10,378 nucleotides of DNA from Chloroflexota bacterium (GTDB lineage: Bacteria > Chloroflexota > Dormibacteria > Dormibacterales > Dormibacteraceae): positions 1 through 10,378 of the forward strand of contig VBJR01000105.1 in assembly GCA_005880175.1 (NCBI GenBank). Direction: 5' to 3'. Below the pieces are notes generated by a model, which was not told where the DNA came from, searched no databases, and saw nothing but the letters and a program-made list of their open reading frames with translations. Shown piece by piece: positions 1 through 6,608 of this stretch (its first letter is position 1; each line of letters opens with the position of its first letter). The translations under genes and the position numbers were made by a program.

Positions 1-276
1 CCCGCCGCTGAGCTCCCACGCCCGCAGCGCCTCTCGGAGCAGGGCCTCCAGGTCGGGGCCGACCGGCGCCCACGCGCCCGCGGCCGCGTTGAACCGCGAC
101 AGCTCGCTGTCGGGCTCGAACCGCGTGAGGCGGCGGCCCATCTCGCGCACCCAGTCGGCGCCCCGCTCCAGCCGGCGCGAGGCCGGCCCCACGCCGAACA
201 GATGGCACGAGGTTCCCAGCGCCTCGAAGGCGACGCTGGGAACCTCGACGGCGGCTTCGATGGGTCCGACCCTCAG
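1..276 (-). CDS. apbE: FAD:protein FMN transferase (ApbE family), N-terminal part, cut by window edge
   Basis: ApbE enzymes transfer FMN from FAD to a Ser/Thr of exported redox proteins, outside the membrane. Seen here: the first ~90 residues, with F-E-A-L-G-T-S near the start (family: AMGT) and D-S-E-L-S-R-F-N followed by A-A-A-G, the hallmark early motif. Later catalytic motifs lie off the window. The start is uncertain: no ATG, GTG or TTG occurs in this frame between the upstream gene and the AMGT-like motif. Candidates are CTG at 276, forming a CTGA overlap with the stop of the membrane protein gene, or ATC at 261, preceded by GAGGG at 8 nt. A -1 frameshift joining it to the upstream 112-residue membrane protein, or a base error, would also explain the missing start. 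A perfect 14-bp inverted repeat lies within the first codons. Family call is firm; start is not. Confidence 0.85.
   Translation of the reverse strand, partial: MRVGPIEAAVEVPSVAFEALGTSCHLFGVGPASRRLERGADWVREMGRRLTRFEPDSELSRFNAAAGAWAPVGPDLEALLREALRAWELSGG
208..247. repeat. Perfect 14-bp inverted repeat inside the start of apbE
   Basis: Arms CGAGGTTCCCAGCG (208-221) and CGCTGGGAACCTCG (234-247) are exactly complementary, with a 12-nt loop that holds a smaller 4-bp stem (221-224/228-231). On the minus-strand mRNA this would be a very stable hairpin about 25 nt after the stop of the upstream gene. It could control apbE translation or transcription, or be a recombination or protein-binding site. 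The structure is seen directly; the function is inference. Confidence 0.7.
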
Positions 277-611
277 GACGCCCGGGTGTCCGCCACCGGC
301 TTCTGTCCGGTCCTGTTCGCCACCCAGCTCGCGCCGAGCGCGGCCGAGCTCTGGACCTGCTGCTGCGCGCCCTGGACGACCACGACCTTCTTGACGATGG
401 CGGGCGTGGGCGTCGCCATCGGGGTGTCGGACATGTCCCAGCCGGTGTCCGCCTTCGTCACGGCGTCGTCGGTCGCGGCCGTCTGCACCACCTTCGGCTT
501 CAGCGGCGCCTTGACCGGGTAGACGTGGCCGGTCACGTAGTGCCAGAAGCCGGCGGTGGAGGCCAGCGTGACCGCCACCGCGCCGAACTTCAGCGTCCAG
601 ATCGGGATCAT
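273..611 (-). CDS. 112-residue single-pass membrane protein of unknown function
   Basis: I do not recognise a family. The N-terminus (residues 3-29) is one hydrophobic segment containing W-T-L-K-F-G-A-V-A-V, then a Lys/Pro-rich stretch (31-40) and a polar Ala/Thr/Gln-rich tail, suggesting an N-terminally anchored protein with an outside tail or an uncleaved signal. Its ATG overlaps the TGA of the DUF1501 gene (ATGA, 608-611), so translation is probably coupled. Its own TGA overlaps the presumed beginning of apbE by one frame. I see no D-G-A-T/S-G-A flavinylation motif, so it is probably not the ApbE substrate. It could be an anchor or assembly partner of the DUF1800/DUF1501 proteins, or the membrane-anchoring N-terminus of ApbE if the two frames are joined. 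Reality as a gene is supported by the overlap, start context and clear membrane segment. Confidence 0.75.
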   Translation of the reverse strand: MIPIWTLKFGAVAVTLASTAGFWHYVTGHVYPVKAPLKPKVVQTAATDDAVTKADTGWDMSDTPMATPTPAIVKKVVVVQGAQQQVQSSAALGASWVANRTGQKPVADTRAS

Positions 612-1861
612 TGCATGAAGGGGATGAGCGGGAAGTTGCCGACGACGAGCTTCGGATCGACGCCCAGCCAGTTGATCAGCGTGGCGTACATCGACCGGAA
701 GTCGAACTGCATGGGGACGTCGTAGCCGGTCAGGTTGGGCTTGAGCCCGTAGATGCCGCCCTTCACCTTCTGCCCGATGACGAGCATCGGCGAGGCCTGG
801 CCGTGGTCCGTGCCGTTGTTGCCGTTGATCTTGATGGTCCGCCCGAACTCGGAGTAGATCGCCACCGTCGGCGACTTGCCGGCGGCGGCGGTGTCCGTCA
901 GGAACGCCTCGACGGCCTGGTCGAAGAGCCGGAGCAGGTCGCCCTCGCGGTTGGCCTCGTCCTCGTGCGTGTCGAAGCCGCCCAGCGTGGTGTGGAACAC
1001 CGTCGGCGCGATGCCGCCCTTGATGAGGGAGGCGGCCACCTGCAGGTTGCGCGCCAGGTCGTTCTTGCTCTGGAAGACCAGCTGGTTGTTGACCTGGTCG
1101 TACGCCCCCTGCGGGGTGTAGGTGGCGACGGCGTTCTTGACCTGGGCGGTCGTCGTGCGGGCCACGTTCATGAAGTTGGTCAGCGCCTGCCCGTACGCGC
1201 CGGGAACGCCCGACCGCCACAGCGAGGCCAGCGCCTGGTCCACGCCGCCCTTGAAGCCGTACATGGAGGGGTTGGACGGGAGCACCGCCACCGGGCCGGT
1301 GCCCCGGAGCATGCCGGGCACGGTCGTGGAGCCGCAGCTGCACAGCCCGAACGGGTGGCCGTTCTGGTCGATGAACGGCGCCAGGCGGCCCAGCGCGCCG
1401 CTGAGCTGGCGGTTGGTCGGGTCGGCCGTCTGCCAGATCTGCGTCGCCTCGAAGTGCGAGCGCGACGGCATCGGGTAGCTGAGGTCCATCAGGATCGCGA
1501 CCTGGCCCTGCTTGAAGCGGGCCGTCACGTTCTTCAGGTTGGGATGGAGCGCGAAGTCGGGGCTGATCTGGGTGCCGGCGGTCGTCGCGTTCTGGATGAT
1601 CGTGGTGCCGACGCCCGGGCGCACCGACTCGAGCTGGTCGGTGAGCGGGATGACGGTCGTCAGGCCGTCCATGCCGCCCGCCAGCTGGATCGTCCCCAGG
1701 GTCTCGTCGTTCTTGACGTTCTCGGCCGCCGCCGCGTACACGACCTGCTCCAGCACGCTCGGGATGTCGTAGGCCGAGGCGGCGGTGATCGTGCCGCCCA
1801 CGATCAGGCCGGAGCGGATCAGCTCGCGCCGGGTCAGCTTCTTGAGAGCTCTGCTTGGCAT
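608..1861 (-). CDS. DUF1501 family exported protein (alkaline-phosphatase-like fold)
   Basis: 417 residues. The N-terminus has L-T-R-R-E-L-I followed by a hydrophobic run (residues 10-30), a Tat-type signal, so export of a folded protein is likely. Family motifs in order: Q-L-A-G-G-M-D-G-L near 59-67 (an Asn is more usual at the Met), R-S-H-F-E-A (134-139), G-G-F-D-T-H (294-299), E-F-G-R-T (338-342) and D-H-G (352-354), then the C-terminal D-F-R-S-M-Y-A block. In this superfamily the D-T-H and D-H-G residues are the expected metal ligands. Substrate and reaction are unknown for DUF1501. Members commonly sit beside DUF1800, as here: the start is 17 nt after the DUF1800 stop, and GAGGGAG (1874-1880) overlaps that stop. 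The end overlaps the next gene by ATGA. Length is normal and the gene looks intact. Confidence 0.93.
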   Translation of the reverse strand: MPSRALKKLTRRELIRSGLIVGGTITAASAYDIPSVLEQVVYAAAAENVKNDETLGTIQLAGGMDGLTTVIPLTDQLESVRPGVGTTIIQNATTAGTQISPDFALHPNLKNVTARFKQGQVAILMDLSYPMPSRSHFEATQIWQTADPTNRQLSGALGRLAPFIDQNGHPFGLCSCGSTTVPGMLRGTGPVAVLPSNPSMYGFKGGVDQALASLWRSGVPGAYGQALTNFMNVARTTTAQVKNAVATYTPQGAYDQVNNQLVFQSKNDLARNLQVAASLIKGGIAPTVFHTTLGGFDTHEDEANREGDLLRLFDQAVEAFLTDTAAAGKSPTVAIYSEFGRTIKINGNNGTDHGQASPMLVIGQKVKGGIYGLKPNLTGYDVPMQFDFRSMYATLINWLGVDPKLVVGNFPLIPFMQ

Positions 1862-1878
1862 CTGTCCGTCGATCTCCC

Positions 1879-3714
1879 TCAGGCGAGCTGCGCGTCCGGC
1901 GACGCGATCAGCGACCACCACCTGGCCGAGTCCGTCTGCGCCTGCGCGAGCGTCTGGCTCGTGCCGGGGCTGAGGACGCCGTCGAGGAACCGCGTCGCCA
2001 CCTGCGCCGGGACGGCCACCCCCTTGAGCGCGTTGACGAAGTCGGTCACGAAGTTGACCCGGTTCATCAGGGCGATCGGCGAGAGCCAGGAGGCGTTGGT
2101 GGGCCAGCCGCCGACGTCCGGCGGGTTGAACAGCTCGTGGCCGAGCTGGCGGCTGTACGTGCGGATGATCGGCGCGGCCACCTTGGGGTCGGCGCCGGTC
2201 AGGCGCGCCGCGCCGACCATGAAGTCCACCGGCGACTTGACCAGCCCGCGGAAGTTCGACTGGGCGGCGAACTCGGGGCTGTTCAGGAGGTCGTGGAGCA
2301 GCGTCTTGATCTGGTAGCCGCTCTTGCGGAAGCCGTCCGCGAGCCGCTTGACGTACGCCGGGTCCGGCGTCGCCGTCACGAACTCGTTCACGAACTTGCC
2401 CGCGATGAACGGCGCGCAGTTGGGATGGGCCAGGATGGCGTCGATCACCGCGTCCGCGTCCATCGGCTGCGTCCGGCCGAGGAACGTCACGGCGCCGGTG
2501 AAGTGCCGGTTCGGGTCGAAGATGCCGACCTGGCTGTTGTCGTTGGCCGTTGGCACGCGCCAGCCCGAGAGCGCCTTCGCGCCCTGCTGCACGTCCTGCT
2601 CCGAGTACACGAGGCCGATCGAGAACAGCTCCATCAGCTCGCGGGCGTAGTTCTGGTTCGGCGTGCCCCGGCCGTTGCTGCCGTTGCCGTCCAGGTAGAT
2701 CAGCATCGCGGGGTCGATCGTGACCCGCTTCAGGATGCTGCGCAGGTCGGTCAGGGCCATGTCCCGCCACGTCCGGTTCTGCCAGATCAGGAACGGGCTG
2801 TTGAGGCCGACCTTCTGGTAGTCGCTGGTGAAGACGCTCGCCATGAACAGCGTCAGCCGCTCCTGGAACGGCGTCGGCGTGGTGATCATGTGCGTGATCC
2901 ACCACTCCTCGAGCATGTCGAGGTTGACGTTCCTGGTCTGTATCGTCTCGCCGCCAGCGAACGCCGGCGGCTGCGCGGGGGCGGTCGCCAGGAGCTGGTC
3001 GACCGTCTTCTGGAACCCCTGCTGGTTCGCCTGCTGGAGCATCGGCGCGGTGCCGCCGAACGCGAGCCGGCGCAGCAGCTGCGAGATCTTGAGCGGCTCG
3101 GAGATCAGCGGGAAGCCGGCCGAGCCGGACCCGGGCGCCTTCACGACCTGGGTCAGGACCTGCGGCGCCTGCGGCGCGTCGAGGACCGTGTTGTGCAGCC
3201 GGCCACGGTGGTCCGACAGGTTCACGACGGCGGTGCTGACGTGGGCCAGGACGTCGGGCTTGTCGAGGATCAGCAGGCGCGCCGCCGCCACGCCGATGCC
3301 GCCGGCGGCCGCGCCGGCCAGCACCCCGCGTCGCGTGTGCGTCTTCTTCTTCGACTTCTTGCCCTCGGCGCCCTTGCCGATGCGTGGGAGCGCGGTGGCG
3401 ACCGCCGGGGCCGGCACCTCCGGCTGGTACGGCTGCTCGGCCGGCTCGGGCTCGTACGCCGGCTGTGGTTCATAGGCGTATCCAGGCTGGGCTCCGTACC
3501 ACTGTCCCTGCTCGTACGCGGCCTGCGCCGGCTGGACATAGGGATCGCGGAACCACGGTTCCCCTCGATACGCCTCCATCTCCTCGTAGCCGGTCCCGAC
3601 TACCCCTTCCTGAACCGGCCACGGTGGTGGAGGTGGCGACTCCGCGTCGCTCAGGTCCATGGATGGGTCCCGATTCGCGGGCGCGTTGAACCCATCTTCA
3701 TAGGCAACTCTCAC
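1879..3714 (-). CDS. DUF1800 family protein with long Pro/Tyr/Glu-rich N-terminal extension
   Basis: 611 residues from GTG at 3714, chosen because AGAGGGGG lies 6 nt upstream. Residues 1-117 are acidic and Pro/Tyr-rich (Y-E-P-Q-P-A-Y-E-P repeats). Then come K-K-S-K-K-K-T-H-T-R-R-G-V-L (119-132) and a hydrophobic run (133-150). T-R-R-x-V-L resembles a Tat motif, but sits some 125 residues further in than usual. The DUF1800 domain spans about 205-600: L-L-R-R-L-A-F-G-G-T-A (213-223), N-Q-N-Y-A-R-E-L-M-E-L-F (353-364), R-H-F-T-G-A-V-T-F-L-G (403-413), K-S-P-V-D-F-M-V-G (493-501) and N-P-P-D-V-G-G-W-P (530-538). Function is unknown for the family. It pairs with DUF1501 (17 nt downstream), and the two are presumed partners. 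It is the first gene of the cluster, with a promoter candidate just upstream. The tail may stay in the cytoplasm with the run acting as a membrane anchor. Confidence 0.93.
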   Translation of the reverse strand: MRVAYEDGFNAPANRDPSMDLSDAESPPPPPWPVQEGVVGTGYEEMEAYRGEPWFRDPYVQPAQAAYEQGQWYGAQPGYAYEPQPAYEPEPAEQPYQPEVPAPAVATALPRIGKGAEGKKSKKKTHTRRGVLAGAAAGGIGVAAARLLILDKPDVLAHVSTAVVNLSDHRGRLHNTVLDAPQAPQVLTQVVKAPGSGSAGFPLISEPLKISQLLRRLAFGGTAPMLQQANQQGFQKTVDQLLATAPAQPPAFAGGETIQTRNVNLDMLEEWWITHMITTPTPFQERLTLFMASVFTSDYQKVGLNSPFLIWQNRTWRDMALTDLRSILKRVTIDPAMLIYLDGNGSNGRGTPNQNYARELMELFSIGLVYSEQDVQQGAKALSGWRVPTANDNSQVGIFDPNRHFTGAVTFLGRTQPMDADAVIDAILAHPNCAPFIAGKFVNEFVTATPDPAYVKRLADGFRKSGYQIKTLLHDLLNSPEFAAQSNFRGLVKSPVDFMVGAARLTGADPKVAAPIIRTYSRQLGHELFNPPDVGGWPTNASWLSPIALMNRVNFVTDFVNALKGVAVPAQVATRFLDGVLSPGTSQTLAQAQTDSARWWSLIASPDAQLA

Positions 3715-3755
3715 GTTCTACCCCCTCTAAAAACTACGCAGAATCGCCGTCAAGA

Positions 3756-3785
3756 ACCTTAGCGAGAGCGTCAAGCGATGCGCAA
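3756..3785 (-). promoter_or_regulatory. Promoter candidate for the DUF1800-DUF1501-apbE cluster
   Basis: Read on the minus strand: TTGCGC (3780-3785), an 18-nt spacer, then TAAGGT (3756-3761), fitting the actinobacterial TANNNT -10. Transcription would start about 35 nt before the GTG of the DUF1800 gene, leaving room for its AGAGGGGG ribosome binding site. Assigned by eye. Confidence 0.4.
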
Positions 3786-3805
3786 GAGTTGTGCGTAACT
3801 TTTTC

Positions 3806-3855
3806 GCGCCACATGCGTTTTGGGCCCTACGGCCGGCCGGGAAGGTCTGTGGCGC
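3806..3855 (-). terminator. Hairpin after the lipoprotein gene, possible terminator
   Basis: GCGCCACA (3806-3813) and TGTGGCGC (3848-3855) are an 8-bp perfect inverted repeat enclosing 34 nt that contain GGGCCC and CCGGCCGG palindromes. It starts 5 nt after the lipoprotein stop. The minus-strand side lacks a U-tract (GAAAAAG follows), so it is not a classic intrinsic terminator; actinomycete terminators often lack one. Confidence 0.4.
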
Positions 3856-3860
3856 TCCTG

Positions 3861-5054
3861 CTACACCGGCTCCGCGGCCGCGCCCGCGCTGCCGAGCACG
3901 GCCGCGCAGAAGCCGTGCGCGTCCGCCACCCTGGCAACCGTCCCCGCGCCCACGGCGAGCACCCCGGGCTGGAACTGGTGGTCGTTCACGGATCCGGCCA
4001 GCAGGTGCTGGTCGTCCACCCAGCACGGCCACGAGTCGGGACTGCCCTGGAGCGCGGTCGGCGCCGGCGCCGCGTGGTTCTGCGCGACCAGAACGGCGCC
4101 GGAGGCGTCGCAGCAGATGCCGGCGGACTCCCGGTCGGGGTTGAGCGCGGCCGTCGCGCTCGGCCGCTGGACCGCCACCGTGTCGCCACGGGCGCCCGTC
4201 CAGTTCAGGAACCACACCTCGCCGGCCGTCTGGGACGTGGCGTGCCAGCAGGCGGTGCCCGACGCCACGATCAGGCCGGTGACGACGCAGCCGGTGGCCG
4301 GGTCGCCGCCGCCGGCGACGGTCGCCACGCGGTTGGACGTCGCCGGGTCCACCAGCAGGTAGCCGGCCGCGAAGTACGGGTTGAACGTCAGGCCCTGCAG
4401 GCTGAACCCGGTCGAGGACGTGGCCAGGACCAGATTGGTGCCGTGCCAGCCGACCGGCCAGACCAGGTCCGGGCCCGAGTGGGTGATGTCGTGGCGGTTG
4501 CCGCCGGGGAGATCCTCGATGTACAGGCTGGTCACGCTGGGCGCGCCGCCGCCGTACGTCAGGACGGCGACGGCGATGCTGCGGCCGTCCGGGCTGACGG
4601 CGAAGGCGGCATGGGCCGTCGCCGACCCCGGCAGCGAGGCGAGCACGTCCGACGCCGACCCGGTCGGGGCGAGAGAACGCAGGTTCTGGTCGCCGTCCAG
4701 GTAGTAGACGCGGCCGTTGGCGGCGCTGACCTCGGGCAGGTCGAGCGCGGCGGCGCCCCCGCCGGTGCCGCCGGTGCCGATGAACGTGCGAGCGGCGGCG
4801 TGGGCGCGAGCGACGACGCGGCCGTCGGCGCCGACCAGGGAGAGGTCGTAGCCGGTGCTCTGCGGGCCGGTCCCGCTGGGGAAGTCGACGAGCGCCGCGA
4901 GCGGCTGGCCCGCCGGGGAGGCGCTGGGCGTGGGGCTGGCCGGCGGGGCGGTGCCCGGCGGCGCCCCGGTGCCGGATGGGGCCCCGGTGCCGGATGGGGC
5001 CCCGGAGCAGGCGGCCAGGAGCACGAGGGTGATGACGAGGGTGAGGGGGCGCAT
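3861..5054 (-). CDS. Secreted lipoprotein with beta-propeller-like (WD40/TolB-like) sequence
   Basis: 397 residues. The signal peptide ends in L-L-A-A-C (Cys16), a clear lipobox, so the protein should be lipid-anchored outside the membrane. Residues 17-50 are a Gly/Ala/Pro/Ser linker partly built from an 18-bp DNA repeat. The rest has blade-like units: G-R-V-Y-Y-L-D-G-D-Q-N-L (114-125), F-A-V-S-P-D-G-R-S-I-A-V (151-162) and Y-L-L-V-D-P-A-T (232-239), as in WD40 or TolB-type propellers. Several cysteines (256, 269, 314-315, 344, 383) could form disulfides. No catalytic motif is visible; the role may be binding or sensing. The start is ATG 5054 because the signal peptide begins there, although no good ribosome site precedes it. 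It lies 65 nt below the LQR-GN-AV protein gene on the same strand. The exact family is not recognised. Confidence 0.85.
   Translation of the reverse strand: MRPLTLVITLVLLAACSGAPSGTGAPSGTGAPPGTAPPASPTPSASPAGQPLAALVDFPSGTGPQSTGYDLSLVGADGRVVARAHAAARTFIGTGGTGGGAAALDLPEVSAANGRVYYLDGDQNLRSLAPTGSASDVLASLPGSATAHAAFAVSPDGRSIAVAVLTYGGGAPSVTSLYIEDLPGGNRHDITHSGPDLVWPVGWHGTNLVLATSSTGFSLQGLTFNPYFAAGYLLVDPATSNRVATVAGGGDPATGCVVTGLIVASGTACWHATSQTAGEVWFLNWTGARGDTVAVQRPSATAALNPDRESAGICCDASGAVLVAQNHAAPAPTALQGSPDSWPCWVDDQHLLAGSVNDHQFQPGVLAVGAGTVARVADAHGFCAAVLGSAGAAAEPV
4963..5005. repeat. 18-bp tandem repeat in the lipoprotein linker, about 2.4 copies
   Basis: The unit GCCCCGGTGCCGGATGGG occurs at 4963-4980 and again, identical, at 4981-4998, with a partial third copy to 5005. 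It encodes G-A-P-S-G-T repeats just after the lipidated cysteine. Such a repeat can vary in copy number in frame and so change linker length. Confidence 0.85.
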
Positions 5055-5063
5055 GTCGCTGGC

Positions 5064-5088
5064 AACGCGGGATCGTACGACACGTTCC
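5064..5088 (-). promoter_or_regulatory. ECF-type promoter candidate before the lipoprotein gene
   Basis: On the minus strand, GGAAC (5084-5088) is followed after 16 nt by CGTT (5064-5067), resembling ECF sigma promoters. A TANNNT box, TACGAT (5072-5077), also lies here as an alternative. Either would give a very short or absent leader before ATG 5054, which lacks a ribosome binding site. Weak evidence. Confidence 0.3.
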
Positions 5089-5119
5089 TTGGGACAGCCT
5101 GAGCGCGCCGCGGCGGCGG

Positions 5120-6556
5120 CTACTGCTCGCCGAAGCTCTTGCGGATGATCCCGTCCGAGCCCATGTAGCCGCCGGCCGGCAGCGGCCCCGGGCCCAGGTC
5201 GGCCTTCTGCTTCGGCTTGGGCTTGTCGCGGACCAGGCCCCTGGCCTCCAGGCCCGCCATGGCCACGTCGATGTCGCCGATGATGAACTGCGCCGCGGCG
5301 TCGATCGTGTCCGTGTTGCCCGGGTCGGCGTACTTGGCGATCGTGTCGTCGACCAGCTTCTGGCCGTTCGCCGTCGGGTGCGGCGTGTACGCCCAGACGT
5401 TGGCGAACAGCTTCGCGTAGTCCAGGTCGCCCGTCGCCGCGGCCGCCAGGTCGAGGTTGTGGTCCGACTCGGCCACGGCGGCGTTCGCGATGTCCTTCGT
5501 CCGCGGGCTCAGGGCCAGCGTGTCGTCGCCCGAGAGCTTCCACGTCTCGCCGCGGGCGTTCGACACCTCGACCCCGGCGTCCGGCCCGCCCTTGATGGCG
5601 TCGTTGAGCCGGTCGTGGACCAGCTTGGCGAAGATGTTGTAGAACGTCGCCGACTCGCGCTCCTGCAGCTTCATCAGCAGCTCCGAGAAGCGCTCGGGCG
5701 TGATGTCGCCCCAGGCGATCAGCTTCAGCTGCTTCGCGCCGAGCTTGGCCGCGGTGGCGGGATCGGCGAGCACCCGCTGGGCCACGCCCTGCGTGAACGC
5801 GTTCTCCTTGAAGACCAGGCCGCTCGTCTTCAGCGCGTCGAACTTCGTCTTCGCGTGGTCCATCACCTGGGCCTTCGCGACGAGGTGACCGGCCGCGAAC
5901 GCGTCGGTGAGGAAGTGCGACGCGAAGCCGTTGACGGCCCTGGCGTCGTCCGTGACGGACTTCGACTTGTGGACCGAGTCCAGCGCCTGGCGGTGCAGCT
6001 TCTGCCACTCCGACTTGTGGTCGGCCGGGGCGACCACCTTCGGGTCGGTCGAGGGGGCGAAGTGCGCGTCGTTGGCCCTCGCCAGGTCGATGTACCGGCC
6101 GCCCGTCGCCGCCTGCCACTCGTCGGCGGTGACCCGGGCGTCGCCGGGGCTGCCCAGCACGGAGCGCTTGTCGCGCTCGATCAGGGCGACCAGCCGCCGC
6201 AGCTCGTCCGGCGACGCCTTGTACATGTCGTCCGGGCTCGCGAAGAAGTCGCCGATCGCGATCAGGTCGCCCTCGGTCATCTGGACGCCGTTCACGGTCA
6301 CGATCCGGCCGCTGCCCAGCTGGGCGTGCTCGCCCGTCCCGTACCGGTGGACGTCGCCCCGGCCGTGGCGGACGACCAGCTCGCGCAGCAGGCCGTCGCC
6401 GGGCGCGCCCGATGCCAGCAGCTGGTGCACGGCCCCGTTCCCGGCCAGCCGCTGCAGCCCGAGCAGCCCGGGCGGCGCAGGCGCCGGTCGCGCCGTGACC
6501 TCGCGCTGGGCGGGCGGCCGCGACCGCGTCGCCGCCCCGCGAACCCTCTGCGCCAT
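5120..6556 (-). CDS. LQR-GN-AV motif protein with zinc phospholipase C / P1 nuclease-type metal site
   Basis: 478 residues, no signal peptide or membrane segment. Residues 34-43 read L-Q-R-L-A-G-N-G-A-V in a Pro/Ala/Arg-rich leader. This motif is typical of proteins found with extracellular contractile injection systems (eCIS) and DUF4157 proteins in actinobacteria and cyanobacteria. Residues 96-106 carry G-D-L-I-A-I-G-D-F-F, and 160-190 hold N-D-A-H-F (162-166) and H188. Then N-G-F-A-S-H-F-L-T-D-A-F-A-A-G-H gives H214-x3-D218-x5-H224, the same spacing as zinc ligands of P1 nuclease and bacterial phospholipase C. Later polar motifs include H-D-R-L-N-D (314-319). A metal-dependent hydrolase, possibly a toxin or effector delivered by an injection system, is inferred. 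No injection-system structural gene is in the window. ATG 6556 is preceded at exactly 6 nt by TACCAT, suggesting leaderless translation. The lipoprotein gene follows at 65 nt. Confidence 0.85.
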   Translation of the reverse strand: MAQRVRGAATRSRPPAQREVTARPAPAPPGLLGLQRLAGNGAVHQLLASGAPGDGLLRELVVRHGRGDVHRYGTGEHAQLGSGRIVTVNGVQMTEGDLIAIGDFFASPDDMYKASPDELRRLVALIERDKRSVLGSPGDARVTADEWQAATGGRYIDLARANDAHFAPSTDPKVVAPADHKSEWQKLHRQALDSVHKSKSVTDDARAVNGFASHFLTDAFAAGHLVAKAQVMDHAKTKFDALKTSGLVFKENAFTQGVAQRVLADPATAAKLGAKQLKLIAWGDITPERFSELLMKLQERESATFYNIFAKLVHDRLNDAIKGGPDAGVEVSNARGETWKLSGDDTLALSPRTKDIANAAVAESDHNLDLAAAATGDLDYAKLFANVWAYTPHPTANGQKLVDDTIAKYADPGNTDTIDAAAQFIIGDIDVAMAGLEARGLVRDKPKPKQKADLGPGPLPAGGYMGSDGIIRKSFGEQ

Positions 6557-6562
6557 GTCGCG

Positions 6563-6568
6563 ATGGTA
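6563..6568 (-). promoter_or_regulatory. Candidate -10 box (TACCAT), leaderless start
   Basis: TACCAT on the minus strand ends 6 nt before ATG 6556, so transcription would begin at or next to the A of the start codon. No ribosome binding site precedes the ATG. No convincing -35 is seen. Confidence 0.35.
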
Positions 6569-6591
6569 CGGCGTCGGGTGGGCGCCCGCGG

Positions 6592-6607
6592 CTGCCTCTA
6601 AGGGCAG
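6592..6607 (-). terminator. Small hairpin just after the sigma factor stop
   Basis: CTGCC (6592-6596) and GGCAG (6603-6607) pair around a 6-nt loop, directly after the TGA at 6609. The stem is only 5 bp and no U-tract follows, so termination would be weak or absent. Confidence 0.25.
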
Positions 6608-6608
6608 A

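Noticed and set aside
273..611. The 112-residue membrane protein as the flavinylated target of ApbE
   Set aside because: No D-G-A-T/S-G-A-type flavinylation motif or FMN-binding domain is visible.
611..2317. Long plus-strand open frame (568 residues) opposite DUF1501 and DUF1800
   Set aside because: Arg/Val/Gly/Ala-rich composition with no motifs; it mirrors the minus-strand genes, whose family motifs are clear.
1855..3762. 635-residue plus-strand open frame opposite DUF1800
   Set aside because: A shadow of the DUF1800 gene: very high Arg content, no family signal, typical antisense reading of G/C-rich codons.
4951..5010. CRISPR-like repeat
   Set aside because: Units are adjacent without spacers and lie in frame in a protein linker; it is a simple tandem repeat.
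3789..5102. 437-residue plus-strand open frame opposite the lipoprotein
   Set aside because: No motifs; the opposite strand has a clear lipobox and propeller-like sequence.
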